NCBI GenBank assembly: GCA_000285855.2
Contig: HE978651.1
Span: forward strand, 3,190,803-3,254,802
DNA length: 64,000 bases
Reading direction: 5' to 3'
DNA from: Ruminococcus sp. JC304
Lineage (GTDB): Bacteria > Bacillota > Clostridia > Lachnospirales > Lachnospiraceae
A program made the position numbers and the translations under genes. Every line of letters starts with the position of its first letter. Position 1 is the stretch's first letter. The notes below the pieces were generated by a model. The model was not told the DNA's origin, did no database searches, and saw only the letters and a program-made list of their open reading frames with translations. Below are positions 35,112-45,168 of this stretch, piece by piece.

Positions 35112-35166
35112 GGTATTTTGCAAGATTTTTTCTTTCTTTTTGCATGAATTTAGTATAGATACACGA

Positions 35167-35195
35167 TTGCATTTTACAAATCACTTCATTATAAT
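35167..35195 (+). promoter_or_regulatory. Promoter of the amidase gene (divergent from str)
   Basis: TTGCAT, 17 nt, TATAAT on the plus strand. The leader contains a GTTACTGC / GCAGTAAC hairpin (35213-35237) before the RBS AAAGGA. Confidence 0.75.
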
Positions 35196-35271
35196 AACAG
35201 ACAAAGAAAAGTTACTGCCTGCTAAACGCAGTAACATTTAAAAGGTTTATTATTTATAGAAAGGATTTTTT

Positions 35272-36267
35272 ATGAAAAAGCCCAGTATAATGGCTGTATT
35301 ACTGTTTCTCACCGGACTTTTGTGCATTGTCTCCCTCTTTTTCTTTACCCAAAGTACCACGGAGCAGATCATTGCCACTGAAAAAGATGTAGATACCGTG
35401 ACAGAACAGATCACAGCTAAGCAAAAGGAATTTCAGACTGCCCAGGAAAAATATACCGCTGCAGTAGATGAAGTCCAGAATAATATCAACTATTTTAAAC
35501 AGAAAGCCCAGACAGCATCACAGAAGCAGGAAAAAGAAAAGGCAGATATTTCTGAAGAGGAGACCGCCTCCAAGCCTTCTGTTTTCAGTCAGGCAGATGC
35601 TTCCGAACCAGATAACTTTTCTGCCGATAACGGACATGTGGTAGGGATCGATCCGGGACATCAGGGTGAAAACGTGGACATGAGTGCTCCGGAGCCCATT
35701 GGACCTGGTTCTTCAGAGACGAAGGCAAAATGTACTTCCGGTACCCGTGGCTCCTTTACCGGAATTCCCGAATACCAGTTGAACCTGAATGTTTCCCTTC
35801 AATTAAAGGATGTGCTGGAACAGAGAGGCTACCGGGTAGTTATGACCAGAACTGACAATGATACTGCCATCAGTAACAAGGAACGGGCTGAATATGCAGC
35901 CTCTCAGGGTTCAGAGATCTATGTCCGTATTCACGCAAACGGTACGGATTCTTCTTCTGCATCCGGAGCCCTGGCTATGGCTCCTTCTCAGAGCAATCCT
36001 TATGTTTCCTCTCTTTTTGATCAGTCAAACAGACTTTCCCAGTGTATTCTGGATTCCTATTGTCAGGCTACAGGCTTTCAGAATCTGGGGATACAGTACA
36101 CAGATACTATGACCGGAATTAATTGGAGCACTGTTCCTGTAACAATCCTGGAAATGGGGTTTATGACCAATCAGAATGATGACACCAAAATGAACGATTC
36201 CCAGTTCCAGCAGACTATGGTTGAAGGAATCGCCAATGGAATCGATGCTTATTTTGCTTCAGTATAG
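35272..36267 (+). CDS. N-acetylmuramoyl-L-alanine amidase (Amidase_3)
   Basis: 331 aa cell-wall hydrolase that cuts the bond between MurNAc and the stem peptide. N-terminal membrane anchor/signal about 5-25, coiled-coil about 30-90, low-complexity Ser/Glu linker, then the zinc amidase domain about 125-330: GIDPGHQGEN (Zn His), a conserved Glu in PEYQLNLNVS, RIHANG (second His) and the catalytic Glu in VTILEMGFMTN. It is first of two plus-strand genes, 44 nt before the serine hydrolase. Confidence 0.93.
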   Translation: MKKPSIMAVLLFLTGLLCIVSLFFFTQSTTEQIIATEKDVDTVTEQITAKQKEFQTAQEKYTAAVDEVQNNINYFKQKAQTASQKQEKEKADISEEETASKPSVFSQADASEPDNFSADNGHVVGIDPGHQGENVDMSAPEPIGPGSSETKAKCTSGTRGSFTGIPEYQLNLNVSLQLKDVLEQRGYRVVMTRTDNDTAISNKERAEYAASQGSEIYVRIHANGTDSSSASGALAMAPSQSNPYVSSLFDQSNRLSQCILDSYCQATGFQNLGIQYTDTMTGINWSTVPVTILEMGFMTNQNDDTKMNDSQFQQTMVEGIANGIDAYFASV

Positions 36268-36311
36268 AAAGAAAATAGAAAGAAGTATACACAACAGAAA
36301 GGAATACACAA

Positions 36312-37367
36312 ATGGACGATAATAATCAGCCAAAAAAACCCATATTTTTGTATGTAGTCATCATTGTTCTGGTGATTGCGCTGGCAGGTCTGGGAGCTTT
36401 GTCTTTCTTCTCTCTCAGTCACCTGGCTTCCCTTCAGAAAAAAGTTCAGACGCTTTCTGATACTGTGACAGAAATATCCGATTCTGCCAATACCCTTATC
36501 AGCCAGGCAGACCAGCTGGATCAGCTGAAGGAACAGGAAAAGCAACAGCAGACTACAGAAAATGAAGGCTCCGGCAGCAATGAAAGTTCTGCCGTCAATG
36601 AATCCTTTACAGATAACTCTGACAGCAGCATGGACTCCCTTCTCAGTCAGGTTAAGACTCTCCTTCCACAGGATAACGGAACCTGGTCCGTCTATGTATG
36701 TAATCTGCTCAAGGATTCCAACGGTGTGATCAATAACACTCCCATGCAGGCTGCCAGCCTGATCAAACTCTACATCATGGGTGCTGTTTATGATAATTAC
36801 GATGCCATTTCTCAGTCTCACGGAGGTGATACTGTAGACAGCAACATTTCCTCCATGATCACTGTCAGTGATAATGACGCAGCCAATACCCTGGTTAACT
36901 GGCTAGGAAATGGTGATAACAGTGCCGGTATGCAGAAGGTAAACGAGTTTTGTCAGAAATATGGCTTCAACGATACGCAGATGAACCGCCTTCTTCTGGC
37001 AGACAACTCAAATGGTGACAACTATACCTCTGCCAAAGACTGTGGCATCTTTTTGAAGAAAATCTATCAGATTTCCAAGGGAATTATTGATTCCTCCAGT
37101 CTGCCTAATGCAGAAGCTATGTATTATCATCTGAAAATGCAGCAAAGAAAAAACAAGATTCCTGCTGATCTCCCGGAGGGTGTGCAGACTGCCAACAAAA
37201 CAGGAGAACTGGACACTGTTGAAAATGATGCAGCGATTATTTATGACACAGCCAAGGGTATTGACCTTGTAATATGCTTCATGTCTCAGGATCTTACTGA
37301 TACCGGTGCAGCCCAGAGCACCATTGCCGCAGATGCACGCGCTATCTACGGATATTATAATGAATAA
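36312..37367 (+). CDS. Serine hydrolase, class A beta-lactamase-like fold
   Basis: 351 aa with N-terminal membrane anchor (about 10-33), coiled coil, Ser/Asn/Glu-rich linker, then a Beta-lactamase2 domain. Active-site motifs are S149-x-x-K152 (ASLIKLY), SDN at 186-188 and KTG near 295. Proteins like this in Firmicutes are usually wall-linked peptidases or penicillin-recognising enzymes, not resistance lactamases; a Glu166-equivalent is not obvious. Probably cotranscribed with the amidase, suggesting a joint wall-remodelling role. Confidence 0.85.
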   Translation: MDDNNQPKKPIFLYVVIIVLVIALAGLGALSFFSLSHLASLQKKVQTLSDTVTEISDSANTLISQADQLDQLKEQEKQQQTTENEGSGSNESSAVNESFTDNSDSSMDSLLSQVKTLLPQDNGTWSVYVCNLLKDSNGVINNTPMQAASLIKLYIMGAVYDNYDAISQSHGGDTVDSNISSMITVSDNDAANTLVNWLGNGDNSAGMQKVNEFCQKYGFNDTQMNRLLLADNSNGDNYTSAKDCGIFLKKIYQISKGIIDSSSLPNAEAMYYHLKMQQRKNKIPADLPEGVQTANKTGELDTVENDAAIIYDTAKGIDLVICFMSQDLTDTGAAQSTIAADARAIYGYYNE

Positions 37368-37379
37368 ATGTAAAGGACT

Positions 37380-37416
37380 AAAAAAAAGGGAGCGGCTCAA
37401 TTCTCGGCCTCTCCCT
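37380..37416 (-). terminator. Terminator of the kinase-phosphatase operon
   Basis: Minus-strand GGGAGAGGCC / GAGCCGCTCCC stem followed by TTTTTTTT. The 5' arm overlaps the last codons of the 408-aa gene. Confidence 0.75.
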
Positions 37417-38623
37417 CCTCATAAGACTTTTCCCAGATCTCCGCAAATACTGCCAGTGGGCAGTCTGTGAGGAGACACATAAGAAGAAAACATTCATATG
37501 GATTTACAATATAGATCTCACCCATTCCGCATCTGAGCAGAATGCTCTGAATCTCATCAAGGAAATGTTTATATCTGTTAAATGGATCATCATCCTCCAT
37601 CTCCTGCGATACAATAAAAAACTCCAGCGTGATCAGGTCAAAACGCTCTACTGGAAGCTTATGATTCAGAATATTGGTAATCCGCTGCCTGCTGAAACGC
37701 TTCTGACTGAAATGTTTTGCCAGAATGGAGGCGGACATTTTCTTCAGATTACCCATTTTATTGATGGGAATTCCGCTGCAGATCACTTTTTCCACATCAG
37801 AAGGCGTGATCCGCTCTGCTGTCCACACCTTATCCCCACCTTTTTCCTCTTCATCATGCTGATAAAGGCCGGCGATGATCTGCTTCGCATGATATAAAAG
37901 CTTCGTAAATTCCTGAAAAGCCTGACTCTTCTCAGATATGGGATCTACTCTTTTTGATTTCAGGCGGGCAAGATAATCGATTAATTTTTCCTCTGTATCA
38001 AGGCACAGATTGCTTCCGCATAAAACCTGAGTATTTTCCACTTCTACAGGAACAAGTGCCTCATATTTTTTCTTCAATTCCTCTGCCTTGTAATAACCCT
38101 GCTGCGTACTGTAGCAGTACCAGTAGATTACTTCCTCCGGATTATGAAAATCAAAATCCTGTTCCTTCAACACTCTTGTCAGGAAATCCGACACATCCTC
38201 AGCAGTCATTCGAAGTCCAAATCCAAGAAGAAATACCGTTTCTCTCTTTACAGAAGCCTGATTCAGCCAATTATTTACCAGCGCAGACAACTTGGTAGTA
38301 GTAGGATTCATGGACTTGGGAGTAAAAGTTTCTTTAAAAGAGTCCAGTATAATATCTCTGTATACCTCCTGAGGTACCTCAGAAAAAGGCTCTTCCAGTT
38401 CTGCCCTCTCATAGATGTACCGTTTCAAATGGTCACCAAAGGAAACCAGCTCCATCTCCTTGTACAGATAATGGAAAATCACATCCGCATCCTCATCTTC
38501 AAAGCTGTCCAGGCTCACTACCTGTCGAAAACGCTGGGCTGCTCTTCTGGTAAATTCATAATCCTGCACCTTGTCAAATGCTACTGTCTGTTCAAAATCC
38601 AGATCCTGCATACGATTCTTCAT
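37397..38623 (-). CDS. Unknown protein linked to the Ser/Thr kinase and phosphatase
   Basis: 408 aa, soluble, acidic, mostly helical by composition, with no signal peptide or membrane helix. I do not recognise a domain; the region SASILAKHFSQKRFSRQRIT (about 295-314) could be a helix-turn-helix. It starts 6 nt after the phosphatase stop, so it is in one operon with the kinase and PP2C and is a likely substrate or effector of that switch (inference). Confidence 0.75.
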   Translation of the reverse strand: MKNRMQDLDFEQTVAFDKVQDYEFTRRAAQRFRQVVSLDSFEDEDADVIFHYLYKEMELVSFGDHLKRYIYERAELEEPFSEVPQEVYRDIILDSFKETFTPKSMNPTTTKLSALVNNWLNQASVKRETVFLLGFGLRMTAEDVSDFLTRVLKEQDFDFHNPEEVIYWYCYSTQQGYYKAEELKKKYEALVPVEVENTQVLCGSNLCLDTEEKLIDYLARLKSKRVDPISEKSQAFQEFTKLLYHAKQIIAGLYQHDEEEKGGDKVWTAERITPSDVEKVICSGIPINKMGNLKKMSASILAKHFSQKRFSRQRITNILNHKLPVERFDLITLEFFIVSQEMEDDDPFNRYKHFLDEIQSILLRCGMGEIYIVNPYECFLLMCLLTDCPLAVFAEIWEKSYEEGEAEN

Positions 38624-38629
38624 GCTGTC

Positions 38630-39451
38630 TCACTCCTCACTTTTCTGCTTCATGCTTTTCAGCCATGCCTTGAACTTACCCTTCAACTCCTGCTTCTGAA
38701 CCTCGCAGAGTATAATCGTCACATTATCTCTTCCTCCTTTTTGGAGAGCCCGGTCCAAAAGAAGCTCCACCGTCTCCCTAAGGCTGTTTTTCCGTGAAAG
38801 GATATCCGCAATCTCTCCATCAGAAAGCATGTCCGTCACTCCGTCAGAACACATGAGATATCGGTTTCCCTCTTTGTGCTCTATTTCCAAAACTGCCGGC
38901 TCCAGCTTCTGCTGCTCCTCTGGTACACCCAGATATTGAGTCAGAGGTGCTTTTCCAAGCCCCGATTTTCCCAAAATATGATCTGTTGATACCTGGCGAA
39001 AGCTTTTCTCATCAGAAAAATAAATCCTGCTGTCTCCCAGATTACACACAAACATAGATTCCGGTGTAAATAAAGTCATTGCCAGGGTAGTACCCATACT
39101 CTGTATGTGATTTTCTGCTGCATATCTGCATACTGCCTGATTCATACTCTCACATACGCCATCAATAAATAACTCTGGTATATCGCGCAAAGTCCGCCTG
39201 TTGGCACGATAATATCTTCCGAATTCGTCAGAAGCCAGGAATGCCGCCATCTCTCCGCAGCTTTCTCCGCCCATACCGTCAAATACAGCCATTGCCGGTG
39301 TCTTCAGGCCGGAGACGATCTGGGAATGTACTCCCTCCATACCCTGGTTATCTGCCGGGAGCGATTCTCCGCAGCACCAAAGATTATCCTCATTGTTTGC
39401 ACGAACCCTGCCCATATGGCAGGTATATGCATACTCAATCTGATACATCAT
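38630..39451 (-). CDS. PP2C-family Ser/Thr protein phosphatase
   Basis: 273 aa cytoplasmic metal-dependent phosphatase. Motifs: RANNEDNLW (metal Asp), FDGMGGESCGEMAAF, GDSRIY, LMCSDGVTD and GGRDNVTII, all in order. It reverses phosphorylation by the kinase encoded just upstream, whose stop overlaps this start by 17 nt. RBS lies inside the kinase gene. Confidence 0.93.
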   Translation of the reverse strand: MMYQIEYAYTCHMGRVRANNEDNLWCCGESLPADNQGMEGVHSQIVSGLKTPAMAVFDGMGGESCGEMAAFLASDEFGRYYRANRRTLRDIPELFIDGVCESMNQAVCRYAAENHIQSMGTTLAMTLFTPESMFVCNLGDSRIYFSDEKSFRQVSTDHILGKSGLGKAPLTQYLGVPEEQQKLEPAVLEIEHKEGNRYLMCSDGVTDMLSDGEIADILSRKNSLRETVELLLDRALQKGGRDNVTIILCEVQKQELKGKFKAWLKSMKQKSEE

Positions 39452-41183
39452 CGTCTGTTTTTGTTCCCTCTCCCTTCAACGCTTTCAGTGAATTCTTCCA
39501 ATACTTCTCTCCTCTTGCTGTATATTCCTCGTTGTCTGTCTCGTTGTCATGAGCCTTTCCATCAGAATCAATCCAGCGAATGAGCTTTCCATCATCATAA
39601 TAATAGTACTCAGAAGTCTCGTCATACCATATATATGCAAAAAACAGCTTTTCGCCCCAGTAAAAATACTCTTCGTATTTTCCCTCAGCTGACTGAGCCG
39701 GGTACACCAGTGCTTTCATACATTCACTTTCTATCTCTACATCTCCATCATCATTCTGAGTAGTAGATATCCGTCGCAGATATCGAAGTACTGTTCCCTC
39801 CGATCCTACCCAGTCATAGGAATTCAGGTTATCCGTGATCGTTGTTGCCTGATCCTTGATCGTAGCTAAGGCAGTATTAAAACTCTTTGAATTGTTATCA
39901 GAAGAACTGTTTTTATCAGTATCCAGCACAGACACTCCACTGTTTCCGGAATTGTCTCCCGTACTGTCTCTGTTAAATTTTATATATACTCCTGCCAGGA
40001 TAAGAACTGCCAGAAGTACAGCAGTGACCACCAGTCCCCTGCGAAATCTCTGTTCTCTTTTGCGGCGGCGGCGTCTTGCTGCTGTTGCCCTGGCTGACTG
40101 TATAGAGTTCTGAAGCTCTGCATCTCTGTCAGTTTCTTTTACTGCTGTTTTTTGTACTGTGTTTTTTTGTACATCCATCTTCTGTGCCACCACCCGGGCA
40201 GGCTCTTTTTCCTGCCTGCCTTCAGCGGTTGCCACATTTACTGTGCCAACAAACTGGCGGTTACGAATCCGTCCATTCTTCAGGTCATCCAGAGCCCGGT
40301 AAAATTCCTCCGGTGTCTGGTAACGTTCATCAGGGTCAAATGCACAGGCCTTCAGAATAATCTGTCCAAAAAGCTTTCCGGCTTCTGCCGGGGGCGCCAT
40401 CTGCTCTCCTGACATTCTTTTATTCAGAGCATTTTCCTTATCCCGGTAAGTAATAAACTGCTTCTCCAGATTCATAAACGGCAGGCGGTTGTGATTCATA
40501 AGCTTATAGAGCACGATCCCCAAAGAATAAATATCTACTCTGCTGTCATATTTTTCTCCCTTATACATTTCCGGAGCCATGTAAGAATAGGTTCCCTTTT
40601 TAGAAAATCCACTCATAGTCCGCTCCAGTTCACGGGCAATTCCAAAATCTCCCAGCTTAAAATCTCCAAATCTGGATACAAAAATATTCTCAGGCTTTAC
40701 ATCTCTGTGAATGATATGAAGCTTTCTGCAATATCCCAGAGCCTTGCTTAAATCCAGCCCCATCTGGATTACCTCTTTTTCCTGAAGCTGCTTCTCTGCG
40801 CAATAATCCAGAAAACTTGTAAGATACTCCATACGGATGGAAATTTCCCAGCCAATGGCGTCCAGATATTCCATCACTTTAAAATCCTCTACAGAAACAA
40901 TGTATGAATTCCCTCTGAAATACTCCATAGTACCGATTTCCTGGATGCATTCCTCAACCAGATTCTGGAAGTACTCTCTGGCTGCCTGGTCATTCCCAGT
41001 CTCGGAACGCACACTGTTCAATTCACTCTGGCTGCCCGGAATGTTAATAATTTTGATGGCAGAGTAAAAAGACTTACCTCTCTCTGTACGTTGAGCCTTA
41101 TATACCTGTCCAAAAGACCCTTCTCCAATCTTCTCGACTATCTTCCACTCCGGCCATGCAGAAACCGGAAGTTCCTTATCCAT
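39435..41183 (-). CDS. Membrane Ser/Thr protein kinase (Hanks type, no PASTA repeats)
   Basis: 582 aa. Cytoplasmic kinase domain about 12-300: G-loop GEGSFGQVY, K44 in AIKII, HRDVKPENI with D161, DFG with D179, and APE in YMAPEMY. A basic juxtamembrane stretch (RRRRKREQRFRR) precedes one TM helix about 390-410. The external C-terminal domain of about 170 residues has no PASTA repeats, unlike PrkC, and is rich in Asp, Glu and Tyr. It probably signals wall or envelope state to PP2C-reversed substrates. RBS AAAGGAGG. Confidence 0.93.
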   Translation of the reverse strand: MDKELPVSAWPEWKIVEKIGEGSFGQVYKAQRTERGKSFYSAIKIINIPGSQSELNSVRSETGNDQAAREYFQNLVEECIQEIGTMEYFRGNSYIVSVEDFKVMEYLDAIGWEISIRMEYLTSFLDYCAEKQLQEKEVIQMGLDLSKALGYCRKLHIIHRDVKPENIFVSRFGDFKLGDFGIARELERTMSGFSKKGTYSYMAPEMYKGEKYDSRVDIYSLGIVLYKLMNHNRLPFMNLEKQFITYRDKENALNKRMSGEQMAPPAEAGKLFGQIILKACAFDPDERYQTPEEFYRALDDLKNGRIRNRQFVGTVNVATAEGRQEKEPARVVAQKMDVQKNTVQKTAVKETDRDAELQNSIQSARATAARRRRRKREQRFRRGLVVTAVLLAVLILAGVYIKFNRDSTGDNSGNSGVSVLDTDKNSSSDNNSKSFNTALATIKDQATTITDNLNSYDWVGSEGTVLRYLRRISTTQNDDGDVEIESECMKALVYPAQSAEGKYEEYFYWGEKLFFAYIWYDETSEYYYYDDGKLIRWIDSDGKAHDNETDNEEYTARGEKYWKNSLKALKGEGTKTDDDVSD

Positions 41184-41232
41184 ACTGCACCTCCTTTACT
41201 CTGATCATTTGCATTTATTGGTTTTGTTTTTT

Positions 41233-41262
41233 ATTATAACAGATAAATCAGACTTTTTTGTA
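41233..41262 (-). promoter_or_regulatory. Probable promoter of the kinase operon
   Basis: A minus-strand TATAAT lies in the 220-nt gap between rpoC and the kinase, downstream of the rpoC terminator. The -35 is poor (ACAAAA region), so the call rests on the -10 and on the need for a start after the terminator. Confidence 0.4.
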
Positions 41263-41282
41263 TTTTTATCTTTAACCAAATC

Positions 41283-41328
41283 AAAAAAAGAGTTACCTCA
41301 CAGGACATTATACCCCGTGAGATAACTC
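41283..41328 (-). terminator. rpoBC operon terminator
   Basis: Minus-strand GAGTTATCTCAC / GTGAGGTAACTC stem followed by TTTTTTT, 77 nt after the rpoC stop. Confidence 0.9.
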
Positions 41329-41404
41329 CTCCATTCATGAATCATCCCTGTTTATATCATGCGCAACTGTTCAATTGCTTCACAGTTTGCGTATTACCCA
41401 ATGA

Positions 41405-44400
41405 TTATTCATCATCCTCAGATTCATCTGCATCTTCAGATTCATCTGTATCTTCAAATTCCTCTTCAGAAGCTTCCTCATCCAGGTCTCCATCCTCAGA
41501 AAAATCTTCATCCATTGTGATCAGCTCATCATCTGTCTGATTCTCATCTGAAGTCTCTTCCTCTTCGATTTCCACTTCTGGTTCCGGCTCCGGCATTGTA
41601 GAATTCAGTCGTACTTCACTGTAACGCTTCATACCTGTACCTGCAGGAATCAGTTTACCAATGATTACGTTCTCTTTCAGACCGATCAGTGGGTCAACCT
41701 TACCCTTGATTGCAGCTTCAGTCAGTACCTTCGTTGTTTCCTGGAAGGAAGCAGCTGACAGGAAGGAATTAGTAGCAAGAGACGCTTTGGTAATACCAAG
41801 CATAACCTGTTTTCCATCTGCAGGACGTTTGCCTTCTTTTTCCATCTGCTCATTAACATCCTCATATTCAAGGAAGTCAACCAGTGTTCCAGGAAGGAAT
41901 TCTGTATCTCCGTTGTCCTCAATGCGGATCTTCTTCAGCATCTGACGAACAATAACCTCGATATGCTTATCGCTGATCTCAACACCCTGGAGACGGTATA
42001 CACGCTGTACTTCACGGATCATGTAATCCTGAACTGCACGGACACCCTTGATTCTCAGGATATCATGTGGATTTACGCTACCTTCTGTAAGCTCGTCACC
42101 GGCTTCAAGCATCTGTCCGTCTGTGATCTTGATACGGGATCCGTATGGGATAAGGTAAGTCTTGGATTCACCTGACTCCGGATCTGTAACAATAACTTCA
42201 CGTTTCTTCTTGGTGTCATTAAGAACAGCAACACCAGGAATTTCTGTGATAATGGCAAGACCTTTTGGCTTTCTTGCCTCAAAAAGCTCCTCAACACGGG
42301 GAAGACCCTGTGTGATATCTCCACCGGCAACACCACCACTGTGGAAGGTACGCATGGTAAGCTGTGTACCAGGCTCACCGATAGACTGAGCAGCGATAAT
42401 ACCGACAGATTCACCAACCTGAACAGCTTCACCTGTTGCAAGGTTCGCACCGTAACATTTTGCACAAATACCAACTTTACATTTACATGTAAGGATTGTA
42501 CGGATCTTAACTTTCTCGATAGATCCGCCTGTCTGATTGTCCACGCCCTCTTTCATAATGCGGGCAGCACGTTTTGGTGTGATCATATGGTTGGCTTTTA
42601 CAATAACTTCGCCGTCTTTATTCTTAATTGTCTCACAGGAGAAACGACCTGTGATACGTTCCTGAAGTCCTTCAATCTCTTCTTTACCATCTGCGAAACC
42701 TTCTACATACATACCTGAGATTTCATCTCTGTTTTCGCAGCAGTCTGTCTCACGTACAATCAGATCCTGAGAAACGTCAACCATACGTCTTGTCAGGTAT
42801 CCTGAATCGGCTGTACGAAGAGCTGTATCGGACATACCTTTACGTGCTCCATGGGCAGACATAAAGTATTCCAGTACATCAAGACCTTCACGGAAGTTTG
42901 ACTTGATAGGCAGCTCGATGGTGTGACCGGTTGTATCGGCCATCAGTCCTCGCATACCTGCAAGCTGTTTGATCTGTTTATCGGAACCACGGGCACCGGA
43001 GTCAGCCATCATAAAGATGTTGTTGTACTTATCCAGACCGGACAGCAGAGCATGTGTAAGCTCATCATCAGTCTTTTTCCATGTATCAACAACTTCTTTG
43101 TAACGCTCTTCCTCTGTGATAAGACCACGTTTGTAGTTCTTTGTAATAAGGTCAACAGTATCCTGTGCCTTCTGGATCATTTCCGGTTTCTGAGGCGGAA
43201 CGGTCATATCGGCAATAGCAACGGTCATGGCTGCACGTGTAGAATACTTGTAACCTGTAGCTTTGATCGCATCAAGAACCTCAGCAGTCTTTGTAGCACC
43301 GTGAGTATTAATAACTTTTTCAAGAATCTGTTTCAGCTGTTTCTTAGCTACCAGGAAGTCAACCTCAAGGAGAAGTTCATTTCCCGGAACACTTCTGTCT
43401 ACGAAACCAAGATCCTGAGGAAGGATTTCGTTGAACAGGAAACGTCCAAGTGTAGATTCTACTGTACCGGTCAGAACAGTTCCGTCCGGCATTGTCTTGC
43501 TGCAGCGCACATGGATTCTGGACTGCAGTGTGATTACTTTATTCTCATAGGCAAGGATTGCTTCGTTTATGCTCTTGAAGAACTTGCCTTCACCCTTGTT
43601 TCCAGGTCTTTCCTGAGTCAGATAGTAAATACCAAGTACCATATCCTGTGAAGGAACGGCTACAGGACCACCATCAGAAGGTTTCAGCAGGTTGTTCGGT
43701 GATAACAGAAGGAAACGGCACTCTGCCTGAGCTTCCTGTGAAAGCGGAAGATGTACGGCCATCTGGTCACCATCGAAGTCAGCGTTGAACGCAGTACAAA
43801 CCAGCGGATGCAGTTTGATTGCTTTACCTTCTACAAGGATTGGTTCGAATGCCTGGATACCAAGACGATGCAGTGTAGGTGCACGGTTCAGCATAACCGG
43901 ATGTTCTTTGATAACATCTTCCAGAACATCCCATACAGCAGGCTCCAGCTTCTCAACCATTTTCTTGGCGTTCTTAATATTGTGTGAAGTTCCGTTGGCA
44001 ACAAGCTCTTTCATAACGAAAGGTTTGAACAGCTCGATAGCCATTTCTTTTGGAAGACCACACTGGTAAATCTTAAGTTCCGGTCCTACAACGATAACGG
44101 AACGTCCGGAATAGTCAACTCGTTTACCCAGAAGGTTCTGACGGAAACGTCCGGATTTACCTTTCAGCATATCGGAAAGAGATTTCAGGGCTCTGTTTCC
44201 AGGACCTGTTACAGGACGTCCACGGCGGCCGTTGTCGATCAGGGCATCTACTGCTTCCTGAAGCATACGTTTCTCGTTACGAACGATAATATCCGGTGCA
44301 CCTAATTCCAGAAGTCTCTTCAGACGGTTATTACGGTTGATGATTCTTCTGTAAAGATCATTTAAGTCAGATGTAGCAAAACGTCCACCATCCAGCTGAA

Positions 44401-45151
44401 CCATAGGACGCAGATCCGGCGGGATTACAGGGATCACTGTCATGATCATCCACTCAGGACGGTTTCCTGATTCACGGAAGGATTCTACAACCTCAAGACG
44501 TTTGATGATTCTGGCACGTTTCTGGCCTGTAGCATCCTTTAATTCAGTTTTCAGTTCTGCAGAATCTTTTTCAAGATCAATTGCTTCCAGAAGCTCTTTG
44601 ATAGATTCAGCGCCCATACCTACACGGAAATTGTTTCCGAAGGATTCACGGGCATCCTGATATTCGCGCTCTGTAAGCACCTGTTTGTACTGGAGTCCGG
44701 AGTCAGCCGGATCCAGTACGATATAATTTGCAAAGTAAAGGACTTTCTCCAGAGTTCTCGGAGAAATGTCAAGGATCAGACCCATACGGGACGGAATTCC
44801 TTTGAAATACCAGATATGGGATACCGGAGCAGCCAGCTCGATATGACCCATACGCTCTCTACGAACAGAAGATTTTGTAACCTCTACACCACATCTGTCG
44901 CAGACAACGCCTTTATAACGAATCTTTTTATACTTTCCACAGTGGCACTCCCAGTCCTTGCTCGGTCCAAAGATCCTTTCGCAGAAAAGTCCGTCTTTCT
45001 CCGGCTTTAAGGTACGGTAGTTAATGGTCTCAGGTTTTAAAACCTCGCCTCTTGACCACTCTCTGATTTTCTCAGGGGACGCCAGTCCGATCTTGATGGC
45101 ATCGAAAGTCATTGGCTGATATGTTTCATTGGCGTTAGTTGTTTCTGCCAT
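41405..45151 (-). CDS. rpoC: DNA-directed RNA polymerase subunit beta'
   Basis: 1248 aa. Contains the N-terminal zinc site ([20 protein letters not shown]), active-site NADFDGD triad, bridge/trigger-loop regions and the second Cys cluster [13 protein letters not shown]. Unusual: the last ~75 residues are a low-complexity acidic tail (about 60% Asp/Glu, ending [11 protein letters not shown]) after the conserved end RYSEVRLN. It starts 17 nt after rpoB. Confidence 0.98.
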   Translation of the reverse strand: MAETTNANETYQPMTFDAIKIGLASPEKIREWSRGEVLKPETINYRTLKPEKDGLFCERIFGPSKDWECHCGKYKKIRYKGVVCDRCGVEVTKSSVRRERMGHIELAAPVSHIWYFKGIPSRMGLILDISPRTLEKVLYFANYIVLDPADSGLQYKQVLTEREYQDARESFGNNFRVGMGAESIKELLEAIDLEKDSAELKTELKDATGQKRARIIKRLEVVESFRESGNRPEWMIMTVIPVIPPDLRPMVQLDGGRFATSDLNDLYRRIINRNNRLKRLLELGAPDIIVRNEKRMLQEAVDALIDNGRRGRPVTGPGNRALKSLSDMLKGKSGRFRQNLLGKRVDYSGRSVIVVGPELKIYQCGLPKEMAIELFKPFVMKELVANGTSHNIKNAKKMVEKLEPAVWDVLEDVIKEHPVMLNRAPTLHRLGIQAFEPILVEGKAIKLHPLVCTAFNADFDGDQMAVHLPLSQEAQAECRFLLLSPNNLLKPSDGGPVAVPSQDMVLGIYYLTQERPGNKGEGKFFKSINEAILAYENKVITLQSRIHVRCSKTMPDGTVLTGTVESTLGRFLFNEILPQDLGFVDRSVPGNELLLEVDFLVAKKQLKQILEKVINTHGATKTAEVLDAIKATGYKYSTRAAMTVAIADMTVPPQKPEMIQKAQDTVDLITKNYKRGLITEEERYKEVVDTWKKTDDELTHALLSGLDKYNNIFMMADSGARGSDKQIKQLAGMRGLMADTTGHTIELPIKSNFREGLDVLEYFMSAHGARKGMSDTALRTADSGYLTRRMVDVSQDLIVRETDCCENRDEISGMYVEGFADGKEEIEGLQERITGRFSCETIKNKDGEVIVKANHMITPKRAARIMKEGVDNQTGGSIEKVKIRTILTCKCKVGICAKCYGANLATGEAVQVGESVGIIAAQSIGEPGTQLTMRTFHSGGVAGGDITQGLPRVEELFEARKPKGLAIITEIPGVAVLNDTKKKREVIVTDPESGESKTYLIPYGSRIKITDGQMLEAGDELTEGSVNPHDILRIKGVRAVQDYMIREVQRVYRLQGVEISDKHIEVIVRQMLKKIRIEDNGDTEFLPGTLVDFLEYEDVNEQMEKEGKRPADGKQVMLGITKASLATNSFLSAASFQETTKVLTEAAIKGKVDPLIGLKENVIIGKLIPAGTGMKRYSEVRLNSTMPEPEPEVEIEEEETSDENQTDDELITMDEDFSEDGDLDEEASEEEFEDTDESEDADESEDDE

Positions 45152-45168
45152 GTATACTTTCCCCTTTC

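Noticed and set aside
36312-37367. Resistance beta-lactamase
   Set aside because: SxxK, SDN and KTG are present, but the membrane anchor, linker and pairing with an amidase point to a wall enzyme, and no Glu166-like general base is evident.
42923-43651. 242-aa plus-strand open frame
   Set aside because: Antisense to intact rpoC; no RBS or domain.
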